NCBI GenBank assembly: GCA_022747635.1
Contig: JAKTNV010000007.1
Location: 4,891,905-4,955,904 of the forward strand
Origin: Hetaerina americana
Taxonomy: Eukaryota; Arthropoda; Insecta; Odonata; Calopterygidae
Length of the DNA: 64,000 bases
Direction of reading: 5' to 3'
A model generated the notes under the pieces. The model was not told the DNA's origin and searched no databases. It saw only the letters and a list, made by a program, of their open reading frames with translations. This document shows positions 1 to 10,663 of the stretch, piece after piece. A program made the translations under genes and the position numbers. The number at the start of each line of letters is the position of its first letter. Positions within the stretch are counted from its first letter, which is position 1.

Positions 1-189
1 TTAGCAAGTAAAATTTGCTATGCCATGTGGTTACTGATGAGTAAATAGTGGCTCTTTTTAGGGCGGGGTTTTTGTTTGGTTATTTCTCCAAATATAAATA
101 AGCATGCATATTGAATAGTAAAAATAATCCCTATGTGCTGCATGTATTTGTTATTTGCATCTAATCTCATGCCTGCCCCTTTGTTTCAG

Positions 190-277
190 GTGGCGTGTTG
201 TTGAGCCCTACCCTTCTCCAAAGAAATTCGAATCGGGAGACAATGGCGTTGTGCGAAGATCTAGTCACGAGAGTGAG
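190..277 (+). CDS. KANSL1: KANSL1-like gene, exon with start of PEHE domain
   Basis: First visible coding exon of the KANSL1/NSL1-like gene. A pyrimidine-rich acceptor (TTTGTTTCAG) ends at 189 and a GTGGGA donor follows 277. The exon completes a split codon ending in G, then reads 29 codons starting WRVVEPYPSPKKF and ending HESE, finishing in phase 0. In KANSL1 and MSL1 the PEHE domain begins with a TPxWR-type motif, which the WR here matches. It precedes the charged helix encoded by the next exon. KANSL1 scaffolds the nuclear NSL complex, and its PEHE region contacts the acetyltransferase KAT8/MOF (family knowledge). Earlier exons lie left of the window. The phase-0 end matches the phase-0 start of the exon at 6629, which supports the splice. 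The weak donor is the least certain point. Confidence 0.62.
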
Positions 278-1649
278 GTGGGAAATTTACCATTACTCAA
301 TCAAGCACTCCTCTTATCCCTTTCAGTGTGTTCGGGTATTTTTGATGCGTTCAATCTCGAGACTGCCTATTGAAATGCTTCTCTCTTCCCCTTTTCAAAA
401 AATATCCCATTAGACTTGTTGCTTTCAATCTGACGCACTTGGCAAGTATTTTCTCATGTTTTTCTTCTTTCTGCATGCAATTTGTTTAAATGGGCAGCAT
501 TCCAATTTTTTTGTGTGGATATTTTATTCGAATCTCGAGCAATGCATGGGATCTGAGTGAATTGAACATGAGTTAACGTTCCTGATCGACTAACATGGGT
601 TCGTTAGTTCTGCTCATTCTTTGTGTGTTAGAAAAAGTTTTAAATGCCTATGTTTTTACACTGTGGACCTCCATATTTGGACTATTAGAATATATACAGT
701 TTCCTTCAATTTACTACATGTATCACGTCCCATACAATTTTCTAATTTTCCAATGCATGCAGAACCCCATATTTACACAATTCCATTTTCAGATTTCGTG
801 CAACACTAAGTGCTGTGTTAAAAAAAATTCACATGTATAAAGCAGTTACTGATGTACATCAGCCATGATAAGGAAGCGTTTTTGACTTCATTTCGTACGT
901 ATGCATCTGAAAAAGACAGGAGGGAGAGGTAATGTGAACTGTTTTGGCAAAGAATTTGAATGTGGTGGGAATAGCTAGCTAGCACCACTAGCGAGGGAAA
1001 TGTGATCGCTCAATCTCAGTCTTGTCAATGAAAGATTCATGGAATTAAATCAATGCATTGTACTGTGACAGTTACGTAATTAATGCATCGTAATAACACC
1101 CGAGGGAGGCTATTCATGAAATTGACTTCTGACATAAACATGATGAATCGTGAGAAACACAAGAACTGGTGAATAACAACTGGGACTATTTGACAATTGT
1201 ACTGCCTCGATGCCACGGATAAAATATCACCGGCCTCCTGAATATTAAAAAGTATTGAAACTTGCTTTATCACATCGAAACTACTCTGAATTTAAAAAAA
1301 ATTTGTTTTCTTAAAACAGTTTTGAAGTTGGATGACTGTTTGCCCTGTTAAAATGATGGAGTAGCACAGACTCTGGCATGTTAAGTTGTCCTCCATTAAT
1401 CTGGAATATAAATTTTATCCAGCCAGACAATGAGATGGGAAAAGGAGGTAATATTTGATTGAGGGCAAAATAATCAATTTAGAATGAGGTTATTTGCATG
1501 ATGGAGTCTGTATTTATCTGGCAAAGCATTTAAGATTGCGGGCCTCAGTATTATGGGTAATACTGAGGGCGACGCATCTGGGATTACGGGCCTCTACACT
1601 GAATGCAATGGTGAAAAATCACAGTTAGATTCTGAAACATGCCAACCAG
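278..1649. other. KANSL1 intron, no recognisable element
   Basis: AT-rich intron. I see no coding exon, transposase remnant or structured repeat. The short open frames here have no recognisable motifs. Confidence 0.5.
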
Positions 1650-2660
1650 AGCGACCATTTGTCTAGAGAAAGAGAAAATGTGTCAAAAATTCCAAGAATG
1701 AAGAATCACCGAGTGTGGTTTTTAAGTGAAAAAACGTCTTGCGCACTCCCTCGAGATTGGGAATGAAAGATTTCACAAGATCCAATGGTTGGTTGGATGG
1801 ATGTGAACATGGGCACAATCTTGTGTACAAGGCTGTGTGTGGTGAAAGTAAAATTGTTGACATCAGGACTACCACTCAATGGAAAGGTGTCAGAAAGAAA
1901 TTAACTTCCCGAAGGCTATTGACTGAACGATGTTTTCAATGCAAACAAGATGGTTATTTTTTAATTTGCTTCTACCAAATGAACTGTGATTCAGAGGGGA
2001 ACCATATAATGGAGAGGTGCTCAGCAAACAAAGACATATTAGTCACAAATTCGGATGGAAGTGAGAAGCTTCAGCCATTAGTTGTTGGTAAATCCTAGAT
2101 TCGTAGGTGCACCCTAGGTCGAGTAAAAACATTGCCCACTAGGTACAGAGCATATTCCTAAGCATGGATGATCTCATAAATATTTGAGGATGAGCTTCAT
2201 GCTTTGGTTGCTAAAAAGGAAAGGAAAATTCTGCAGTTAATTGGTCATTGTCCAGCCTATCCACTGAATGTACACTTGAGAAATGTACAGTTATAATTTT
2301 TTTCCCTGCAAATTACAAAAGTGAGCTCCAACCCCTGGATTTGGGTACAATACACTCATTTAAGGTGCATTATTGTGGAATGAATGCTCATGAATTCATA
2401 TCTCTGCCTGATTGTGGTAGGAATATAAATTGAATGTACGGAATGCTTTCCGCTGCACATGATGGGTTTGGAAGCAAGTTAAGGATTCTTCAATGTATGC
2501 AGGATGGCAGGATTTTATGTTGATGTTGATGAAGTAAGTCCAGTCAAAGTCACTCGTGATAATGAAGGTACTCTAGGCAATGACTTAAGCAATTAAGCAT
2601 GCAAAAGAAATTAAGCATTTAAAACTTTCTGAGGTCCCTAGAAAAGTGCAAATAAAGGGT
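1650..2660 (+). mobile_element. Decayed Tigger/pogo-type DNA transposon
   Basis: Remnant of a Tigger/pogo (CENP-B/jerky-related) transposase inside the KANSL1 intron. An open stretch at 1739-2098 reads SNGWLDGCEHGHNLVYKAV, which matches the second CENP-B-type DNA-binding motif (family form SNGWLxxFKxRH). It later reads NSDGSEKLQPLVVGKS, matching the family's GSEKLPPLVIGKSxxPR block. Further on, across frame breaks, are pieces resembling the DDE core: HCPAYP near 2250 (for NCPAHP) and LQPLDLGTIHSFK near 2330 (for LQPLDQGVIxxFK). Several stops and frameshifts show the copy is dead. Inverted termini and target duplication were not found, so the ends are approximate. The order of motifs makes the family call fairly safe. 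Confidence 0.7.
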
Positions 2661-2698
2661 TTTACTCTGTTCATGTCAGCCAAAGTAGATAATAATTG

Positions 2699-2860
2699 AA
2701 TGAAGGATACGATGTATCTTTCCGCTGTCCTTTATTCACTTACAACCAGTTTCAACGCTCAAGCATCATCATCAGGTACTTACCCGATGATGACGCTTGA
2801 GCTTTGAAACTGGTTGTACGTGAATAAAAGACAGTGGAAAGATGCATTGTATTCTTCATG
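2699..2860. repeat. Short inverted-repeat element carrying the CTGATGATG / GAAACTGG module
   Basis: A 162-bp imperfect palindrome. The left arm (about 2699-2776) is the reverse complement of the right arm (about 2783-2860), with the junction at GGTACTTACC. Read outward, each arm has a CTGATGATG-like start (2764-2776 on the minus strand; CCCGATGATG from 2783 on plus), a small GC hairpin, GAAACTGG (2746-2753 minus, 2806-2813 plus), then AATAAA and GTGGAAAG-like sequence. The arms differ at several positions, so the element is not young. It could be a foldback MITE or the ends of a Penelope-like element. No transposase or clear target duplication is visible. Confidence 0.7.
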
Positions 2861-4555
2861 TAATTAAAATGAATTTCCACAAAGTTGAGCCGGGAACAAT
2901 TGAAAAAGTAGATAGTTGTTATGAAAGATGGTCCGGGCCAATACTTTGTGGAAATCCATTTGTGAAGCAAGAAGAAAGAATCGGACTGCATTTCCACAAT
3001 TTCCAAGAATTGATATTTTTTAAATTTTTGAATCAATAGATAAAATTCACCTCTCATTGTTTGATGTGATGTGAAACTTCTTCTATCTAACGGAACACTA
3101 CACTAGTGATATAAATGTGTAAATTGACCAGTATCAGCCCCTGAAATATTTAAACTATCTTACAATGAGCCAAGGATATTCTATGAAAATCATACTAAGT
3201 CATTAAAGTGTTTGTTAAGTCATCATTTATAGTTCTCTGTGTGAATGCTTATCAATGAAATTGACTTGACAGCGATTGCTCCACTATCCAGAGATGACAG
3301 AGTTTTTCCTTCTAAGTGATTATTACATCAATTATCAGTTACATCAAGAACTCAGTTAAGCAAATGATGTTCTGCAGTGGTGAAATGTCATTTTATCTTG
3401 AATCAACTGCATTTGTTATAGATTGCAATAGACTGTTATCTCAGTATTAAATTTTAATAAATAATGCCATGCCTAGAATTTTCTACTTAAGAGAAATTAG
3501 TGGATCATTTCCACCGTGAGCAAAACGCATGTTAATTTAATAATATAATCTTGTAATTGGAATAAAATCAAAGCAAAGTGGTTGTGAATTCTAGTATTGT
3601 GCCAGTTAAAATTCCAACCATTTGGTCCATAAATAACTGCCTTCTCCTATATGTCATGGGATTATGCCGAGTTAGCTTAAAAAGAATGTGATTTGATTGA
3701 ATAAATTGGCTGATCCAATTGGTTTGTCACTCCTTAGTCTAGAATTATTAAGTATTCAAGTGAGTTTGATTCAATGGAAACACCTGCCATACCCAACCCT
3801 TAACCACATATATATACACTCATTTTACAATTTTCCAAAATCATTTCAACAAAATCTCCATCTCATAGTTTTCATCCCGGGCAATTAAAACTTTGTACTT
3901 GCATAAATGTGAGTGTTAAAGTTTTGACTAAAAAATCAACCTTCTAGCATAAGTTTTCCCATGAACTTAGTATACTGTTAAATTGTAATTTTAATCATTA
4001 TTTATTACTCTTGTTGATATTATGCTGAAGCTGCATGTTTATTTGGTGAGGAAGTTGCGCTGCTGTAGTTATTGCAACTGTGGCACAGTTCACTAAGCCA
4101 AAATTCATGAAGCATGGATGTAGGAAAACACATTTTGTCATCAAAAGAGGATGCAAAAATATTGACTTCTGCATTGATGTAATGTGCACATTGGTACTAT
4201 CTCGGGAAAGCTCTAAGGAAATGTGAAATTATGGTGGAACTCATGAAAAAGTTCTCTTTATTTGACTGACAATGAAGGAGAATTTCCCTTCAGCTTGATA
4301 AGCATGCAAATCCATTTGCTCATTTCAATGGAAACCAAGGTAGAAGATGATAAAGACAGTGGAGAAAGAGGCAGAGTCACTCTCTGCTCTGAAGCCGAAA
4401 GTTTTTCTGATTTACAATGACCAATGGGCAAAACCCATAGTTTGCCCATTCTTGTGTGAACACGGATGGACATTTAAATTTTTTTACTAAATAACCATAA
4501 GATGGGCGCTCTTGCTAAATCTAGTGGATGTATTACTCATGTACACTTGGGGTCC
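2861..4555. other. KANSL1 intron, mostly unassigned
   Basis: AT-rich intron without a recognised gene. The segment around 2944-2985 (TTTGTGGAAATC followed by AAGAAAGAATC) resembles part of the 130-bp insertion at 10926-11055, so it is probably another copy of the same small repeat. Nothing else was recognised. Confidence 0.45.
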
Positions 4556-4559
4556 CTTG

Positions 4560-4850
4560 GAGGAGTCCTATGAAGGAGGATTTCCCTTTTGGGAATAAGG
4601 CATAGTCTGCTGGTGCCAAGTGGGGACTGTGAGGGAGGGGAATCGTTGTGATGTCATTGCAGAAGGTCTCCTCTAGCAGACACTCTATTCGACGCTTGTT
4701 CTTCGGTCAAGACCAACGGGACAAATTTAGTGCAGATCCTACGCATTGCCAAATTTTCAGGGATAATGGGGTGCACTGTCATCTTAGCAATGCCAATACC
4801 ATGAGGGTCTGAATTCAGCGCTTCACTCACACGTCAGGAAACAGTTGTTA
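4560..4850 (-). mobile_element. Mariner transposase relic with internal deletion
   Basis: Minus-strand mariner relic. Reading downward from about 4830 gives ALNSDPHGIGIAKMTVH, then ENLAMRRICTKFVPLVLTEE and ARGDLL. These match the mariner block that normally reads LGIxKxTVHxII, then LGMRKICAKFVP and VLTEEQ. Near 4625 the frame reads LPHSPHLAPADYALFPKGK, which corresponds to the third catalytic aspartate motif (YSPDLAPADFFLFP). The segment carrying the first two catalytic aspartates is missing between RGDLL and NDITTIPLP. The copy is therefore internally deleted and inactive. No terminal repeats were found. Confidence 0.72.
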
Positions 4851-5056
4851 CCAATACTTGGTAAACATGTTAAGCTTTAAGCTTAAGAAAATGTGGTGGC
4901 ATGGCCTCTTATATGCCAGAGCCGTAAATAAATGCATCGCTGGAGTACTTATGTAAAGAGTTTTAATGCAAGGATAAAGGAACTGGTTTGAATGTGCTGG
5001 AGGCACCCATATCTGAAATTTGCTAGTTGGTAAGCGTATTTGAATAGCTTAAATAC

Positions 5057-6019
5057 TTAATTAAAAATAGCAATTTTCCACAAAAATAAAATTTAATGCG
5101 ACCGGTTTCAATGTTACTACATCATCATCAGGTGATAGTTAAACCTCAGAGTCCAGTATATATATGATTAAAGGCAAGTAAGGGGAGGGTGGAGGAAAAG
5201 AGGGGAAGAGGGGGGAAGGTGGAAGGCAGAATGGGTGACTATGTGAGTGGGGTGGGGGGAAGAGGGTTGGGGAAGACAAGGTGCAAAGACCCTAGGAGTC
5301 CGGAGAGCGCGTCGTGGCCGAATGGAGGGGGGTGTCTCGTTGAGGGTGTCCCACGGTGCGCCGCAAAGCTCTTCGGGCCGCGGGGGAAGAGGACGGGATC
5401 GGGGGTTTTTCCCTATGGTCGTGGTCTGGGAACAAGGTATCAATACACAAATAAGCACTGAGTTGAAGGGTAAAGATTGGGATCACTGTATAGTTTTAAG
5501 GGGGCGCCCTAGCGAGGTTTTAGGGAAAGGGTGTAGGAGGGAATGTTATCACTAAAACCTCGCTAGGGCGCCCCCTTAAAACTATACAGTGATCCCAATC
5601 TTTACCCTTCAACTCAGTGCTTATTTGTGTATTGATACCTTGTTCCCAGACCACGACCATAGGGAAAAAACCCCCGATCCCGTCCTCTTCCCCCGCGGCC
5701 CGAAGAGCTTTGCGGCGCACCGTGGGACACCCTCAACGAGACACCCCCCTCCATTCGGCCACGACGCGCTCTCCGGACTCCTAGGGTCTTTGCACCTTGT
5801 CTTCCCCAACCCTCTTCCCCCCACCCCACTCACATAGTCACCCATTCTGCCTTCCACCTTCCCCCCTCTTCCCCTCTTTTCCTCCACCCTCCCCTTACTT
5901 GCCTTTAATCATATATATACTGGACTCTGAGGTTTAACTATCACCTGATGATGATGTAGTAACATTGAAACCGGTCGCATTAAATTTTATTTTTGTGGAA
6001 AATTGCTATTTTTAATTAA
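5057..6019. repeat. 963-bp near-perfect palindrome in a KANSL1 intron
   Basis: Two arms of about 460 bp are almost identical in inverted orientation around a roughly 30-nt spacer near 5525-5555. They differ at very few positions, for example five versus six T in a homopolymer near 5405/5665. Both ends read TTAATTAAAAATAGC going inward. The outer 130 bp of each arm hold the outward-facing module: CCTGATGATGATG (5120-5132 minus; 5944-5956 plus), a hairpin, then GAAACCGGT (5967-5975 plus). The inner part is G-rich on one strand. Open frames within it mirror each other between arms and show no protein motif, so I do not call genes. It could be an inverted dimer of one element or an assembly or sequencing hairpin artefact. 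Confidence 0.88.
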
Positions 6020-6628
6020 TCATGATATTCCACCATATCACGCCTGAAACGTCTCTTTTTAAGCTTAAATACTGTTGTAAGATAGAGTATTGGCATGTAA
6101 TTGTTACATATGCAAATTCAAATGTCTGTGTAATTTTGGACATAAAACATGTGTAGGTAGTTTTTCCCGTGGAAAACCTACCTCTACTGTTAGATGACCG
6201 AAAAAAACTTTTCTGTGGTGAAACAATGAGAGTGACCATTGGAACAAATGGAGAAGCTGGTCACTCTCTGACGCCCATTGGTAATTCTACCCTCCTGAAA
6301 TTATTTGCATGGATGAAGCAATTTTTCTTGTGATGAGTCATTTCTTTCTTTCCTGAGCTTTCAAAGGAAAGTATGCTTTTCTGCATCTGAAACTTTTTCC
6401 CAACTTCCCCTTAAAAGTATAAAGAGGTGGTTTGGTCATGCTGGAGAAAATAAATTTGTGTTTACCATTCATGATTCCGAAGCTGTACGTACTGTGCGCG
6501 ATGAATGTAGTTGAGGAGGAGTTGTGTGAGGGTGAGGTGAAAGTCTGTTGTTAGTCGATTGCATCTTCCGGTCGGAATGGTGTGGGCCTTGAGTGTGTCC
6601 CGGGCTCACTTTGAAAAATGACTTGCAG
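6020..6628. other. KANSL1 intron end
   Basis: Unremarkable intron sequence leading to the acceptor ACTTGCAG at 6621-6628. I see no element in it. Confidence 0.5.
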
Positions 6629-6833
6629 GAGGAAGATGTGTCTGCAGATGCAGTGGCAGAGAGGCACGAGCGCTGTGAGCAAGATGAGCGCAAGCGGTTT
6701 TTGCGGCTGCTGCGTCGCCCACATGGAGCCAACAGTGGCAAGGGGGATGCCAAAAGCCAGGGGATGGGCCGTGGAGGGCAGAGGAGAGGCCGGGCCGACA
6801 GCAAGGCGGAGTCAAGTGGCCAAAACACACCCG
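6629..6833 (+). CDS. KANSL1: KANSL1-like gene, PEHE domain exon
   Basis: Core PEHE exon. It starts in phase 0 after ACTTGCAG and ends in phase 1 before a GTAGGT donor. Its start reads EEDVSADAV followed by AERHERCEQDERKRF. This is the charged PEHE helix found in KANSL1 and MSL1 (LSDxxFxxRHxKxExxEKxR-like). Then come an Arg/Gly-rich stretch and DSKAESSGQNTP. A serine-rich segment followed by TP also comes after PEHE in KANSL1, which favours NSL1 over MSL1. In the family, PEHE binds the histone acetyltransferase KAT8/MOF in the nucleus. The phase-1 end supplies a G that joins AT of the next exon to give aspartate (NTP-D-PMSP), an independent check on the splice. Confidence 0.8.
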
Positions 6834-7727
6834 GTAGGTGGTCCCGGAGCTGGTGTCCTGTGCTCGAGTCAATTCTGTTTAAATTAATAATTAAATCGGT
6901 TTTGTGCAATTAAAAAACCTTTTAGAATGGTGTAATGACAGAAATTTAATAGTTACACACACAAAATAGAGCGAATCATTCTTATATGCATCGTCATGCA
7001 GTGGCGGACCCCTGTGAACCTTGCAATGTAGCCTTCTTAATATCTTGTAGTTGTGAAGAGGGATAAGTTAAGGGAAGTCTTGATCTGTGAAATTAATTAT
7101 TAATTTGTCTTGGAAATAAAATAATTCAAATTCATGTTGTACTAAATGAAGTGACATATAGGTGTCAAAAAAATCTAGATTTAGGCTGTTTAATTGTTCT
7201 AGCAAAATCAAAAATTTTCCTTTAGTTATGACTGAAACAACATTGAAGCAGCATTATTACACATTCAGTTTGCCGCCGGGAAGGACTGCACAGCAAGTTA
7301 ATGCTGCAGGTTGCGGCATTGCTATGGTTACCCATCACATCACTTAACCGGAGTTGAGATACAAAGCAAAAACTGATGCTCTCTGTCATTTGTTGGAGAC
7401 AGTAGTGTGTTTTCGCATAGTAATAATTAGCAGAAATTCTCTGCTGAAAGCAAAAGAGACAACCCTGAATCACACCTCTAAGAATTATATTTTTTCAAAT
7501 TTTTAAACTTAAGTGAAGCAGTTTTAAGTTGTAATAATTGTTATATTAAGAAATTTGGCTGGCCAGAAGAATTCTATTGGGACACATGTTCAAATTTGCT
7601 GTTTAAAGTCAATGTTTTCTGTCAAAAGGTAATTTTTTTTGCAAAATTTTTGAAGGCAGCCATGCCATGATTAGCAAAGAGTTGTTTGAGTGTACTAATG
7701 TCTCTTTCCTGCGTGCCCTTAATGCAG
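6834..7727. other. KANSL1 intron
   Basis: Short intron with donor GTAGGT and acceptor CCTTAATGCAG. No repeat or gene was recognised in it. Confidence 0.55.
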
Positions 7728-8224
7728 ATCCCATGTCTCCGGATCACCCTTCGGCATGCCCCTCACCGCTGCCCCTGTCGGCAGCAAACTCGCCTCCCCC
7801 CACGCCCCTGCCGCTTCCTCCACTCCTCGAAGAGAACGCCCCACCATCTCCAGAGGCCGCCACCGATGCCAACATCCCCTCGCCCTCCAAGAGTTCCGTG
7901 GACGGTGGCGGCTCACTGTCAGGGAAGCCGTCCGAGGTGGTGATGACGCAGCTGCCAGCGGAGGCTGCCAAGTGCCCCAGTCTGGAATCGGTAGTGCCGT
8001 CCCCGATGAAGGCTGCAGACGGGCGGGCATCGTCCCCATTTAAGGCACAAGGGGCATCGTCTAAGGTGAACAGTGGCTCAAAGGGGGGCGTGGGGTGGAG
8101 CGATGGGGTGTTGGCAGCAGCCGCCCCTCGGAGGAGAACCCTCTCGCTGTCACACCTGCACCCGATGAGTGCAGTGGGAGGGTCGCGGGAGAGGTGCCCC
8201 ACACCCATCGAGCCATATGACGAG
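7728..8224 (+). CDS. KANSL1: KANSL1-like gene, Pro/Ser-rich linker and RCxTP motif exon
   Basis: A 497-nt exon whose first two bases complete a split codon; it ends in phase 0 at CGAG before GTGAGC. It opens with DPMSPDHPSACPSPLPLSA, a proline/serine-rich low-complexity segment that is probably disordered. It runs through a serine/glycine linker to RRRTLSLSHLHPMS and then RERCPTPIEPYDE. The RCxTPE-like motif just before an acidic/aromatic stretch matches the region of KANSL1 after PEHE (RCSTPE), from family knowledge. GC content is much higher than in the flanking introns, as expected for a coding exon. Antisense open frames over this exon are shadows. Confidence 0.8.
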
Positions 8225-9576
8225 GTGAGCACGGGCCAGAGTGAGCGTGCCCAGTTTAAACATTGGCTTAACCTGACTCGGGTTAAACTTTGTGTCCGTT
8301 GTCTGGAAGAAGTAATAGAAATCATGGAAACACTTGCCTAAATAAAGGCATGTCGAAAAAAAAGCTAATTGAATTCAAAATAATATTTTTGTTTCAGTAC
8401 AAAATACCTGTTTCTCCCAGCTATTTACAAAACTGTCCCAAACACCTCAGTGGTTCAAAATTGTTTCATGTTCTTCTCCCGCTTGGCTACTAGCCGCGTG
8501 CTTGCATCTTAAAACAGGGCAGTCAGCAATGGAAACAAAATAATCAGGTGCATCCTTGGAATTGCCTGGTTCATTAGGAATGGGGACATAAGAAAGGGCC
8601 CGAAAATAATATTACTTTAAAGTTCCTAATGAACTCACTAATAGGATTCCGCGTATCATTAACAGCACTGGGAGCTCCATACTAGTGGATTTGTGTGCCT
8701 ATGATCTCGCAAGGAGAACCACCCATCGCTTCCAAAGTGGCCCTCTTTGAAGGGTTTATTCCAATACGGTGTGCATTTTTCATTATCGATTATGCAATCT
8801 TGAAAGTGAACCAAGATGCATTTCAAAAAGGTAAAAATAAGCTTAGGCTTGAAGTAGCATAATATTTTGTGTCTAGCTTGACTGAAAACTGCTATCTGTT
8901 TCAAACAATTATTAGATTTAGGTGAATTCTTCTCGGGTCTTTCACCGGGTCAATGGCTCCATAGATAATTATTAGATTTGATGTTAAGGTTTAGCTATTT
9001 TTAATTAAGGCGTCAAAATCTTGAAATGACATAAAATTTAACAGTGGGGAAGTTAGTTTCAACCATGGCAATGGAAATCATGCCTTATTAAGAAGAGCCA
9101 TTTCACCCAGAGAAGCTGGGTCAGGATAAGGTAAACAAACGGTGTTGCTGGAATCACATGGTATGAGTTTGTGCTCTCAGGTTTCACTTAATTACTCCCA
9201 TTCATATGAAAGGGCTTCCTCTTATATTTTAAGCAAACATATTTCTGAGTATACTCTGCTGCTAGCCCATTATGTACCTATAATGGAAATTTATCAAATT
9301 TGATTTGATCTAGTAAATTTTGATGGCTGTGGATTTGTGCATGCTCAGATGTCATTCTTATTTAATGGAAAGCAGGGTTTCTAAGTTTCCAAATAAGGAA
9401 TATTACACTGCTGTTTTGCACCATTGTGTAACTTAAACTGTAACTACTTCATAAAGGGATTGATTTTATGATTTATTTCAGAAAGCACATTTTTATCTTA
9501 GGATTAATGAGTGACAGAGGGAGTGAGTACTAGTGGTTGAAGCATTTATGAGGTTGTCTTTGCCTGTCTCCTGCAG
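8225..9576. other. KANSL1 intron
   Basis: AT-rich intron with no confident element. A short TAGCTATTTTTAATTAA near 8990-9007 repeats the outer end of the palindrome at 5057-6019 and may be a worn fragment of the same family. The acceptor is CTGTCTCCTGCAG. Confidence 0.5.
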
Positions 9577-9810
9577 TACCCTCAGCCAAAGCCGTTTGAG
9601 CCCTACGTCTTCCCACTGTCTGACGAGCTCTACAAGATGCTACTCTCAAAGATGCCCCCGGGCCACCACTTCCCTCCCATCTGCCCATCCCAATCTCAGC
9701 CACCTTCCCATCCCTCATCGCAAGCATCGTCGACAAATGGTGATGGCCCTGGCGAAGGAACTCAGCCGTCCGTGGCTCTATCGCCCAGCCATGGAAGCTC
9801 AGCGGATCAG
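9577..9810 (+). CDS. KANSL1: KANSL1-like gene, FPLSD motif exon
   Basis: A 234-nt, 78-codon exon in phase 0 at both ends, between TCTCCTGCAG and GTAATA. It starts YPQPKPFEPYVFPLSDELYK. Joined to the previous exon it gives EPYDE followed by YPQPKPFEPYVFPLSD. This parallels the RCSTPE, then ERRTFPL block near the C terminus of KANSL1 (family knowledge). The rest is rich in His, Pro, Ser and Gln (HHFPPICPSQSQPPSHPSS) and is probably disordered. The exact phase match and canonical splice sites make this one of the better-defined exons. An antisense open frame covering it is a shadow. Confidence 0.8.
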
Positions 9811-10663
9811 GTAATATATCAAACACTTTGACCAATCTTCTGCTGTCATCAGAAGAAACTTGAGTCTGCAGCCTTGCTAAAGCCTAGGTTCAGCTTAAAG
9901 TTTTTGTGAAGTGTCCTGGACTTTGTCTGTAAAACATGTTTATTAATTTGTTTATTTATTTATTTAATGGTAATAAACCTTTTACACAAAGAAAGGCAAA
10001 AACATATATTGGTTCCAGGATTATAAAAAACATTACAAACATACAAATTACATGCAGTTACATACTAGATATTGAGAATTAAAATATAATTTAAAATTAG
10101 AGAAGAATTTTCAATACATAAAAGACATTTTCAGATGGTATACAGGTACGCAAACATACTTGGGTTAAAAAAGTAGACAAAATATCAATATTAAACAATA
10201 TTCAAATTAAAAAATGAAAACCATATTAGAAATATATAAATGTTGGGAATATATAGATGTTGATGACATAATACTGTTCTCTTCAAAGTTCATGGCCACC
10301 CAAACAGTAATCTTGTAGAGCAGGAGAAGTTATGAAAAATGTTTCAATTCCTATTTTTTTGGACTGGTTTTGTTCTTATGGCTTTGAGTTACATGGTATT
10401 TAGAATGAAGTGGGGTCAAAGTAATGAAGTTTTACTAAAATGTGCCTGATCGTATGTTACATCATTGAATATTTTTTATTTCCTTTGTAAGAGAGAGAGG
10501 TACTGTTACCGAAAAGCATGCACAGCCTTGCATTTTACTTTCCCTGAAACTAACCCTGCACCATGCACTGTATAGAGCTGGCTGCACTTAGTATTGTTTA
10601 TGGTTATTTACATATGAGAAATATTGTTGGTCTTCAATATTTTTCTTCACATAAAAGGATGCA
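9811..10663. other. KANSL1 intron, possible decayed repeat
   Basis: AT-rich intron. A TTTATTTATTTATTTAATGG block near 9950-9970 followed by A-rich sequence looks like the tail of a minus-strand retroelement, but no coding remnant confirms it. Confidence 0.4.

Noticed and set aside
5168..5887. Mirrored open frames inside the palindrome
   Set aside because: The same frames appear in both arms, with no domain and extreme G/C bias; they reflect composition of an inverted repeat.
5944..5980. Confirmed hammerhead ribozyme
   Set aside because: CTGATGA and GAAA flank a stem, but I could not find a convincing helix I, and helix III would be only a few bases. Kept as a hypothesis only.
6629..6833. 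MSL1 instead of KANSL1
   Set aside because: Both have PEHE domains, but the serine-rich/TP segment and RCxTP plus FPL motifs after it fit KANSL1 better. MSL1 cannot be fully excluded without a search.
7719..8325. Long antisense open frames over the KANSL1 linker exon
   Set aside because: They shadow a GC-rich coding exon whose sense strand has matching splice phases and recognised motifs.
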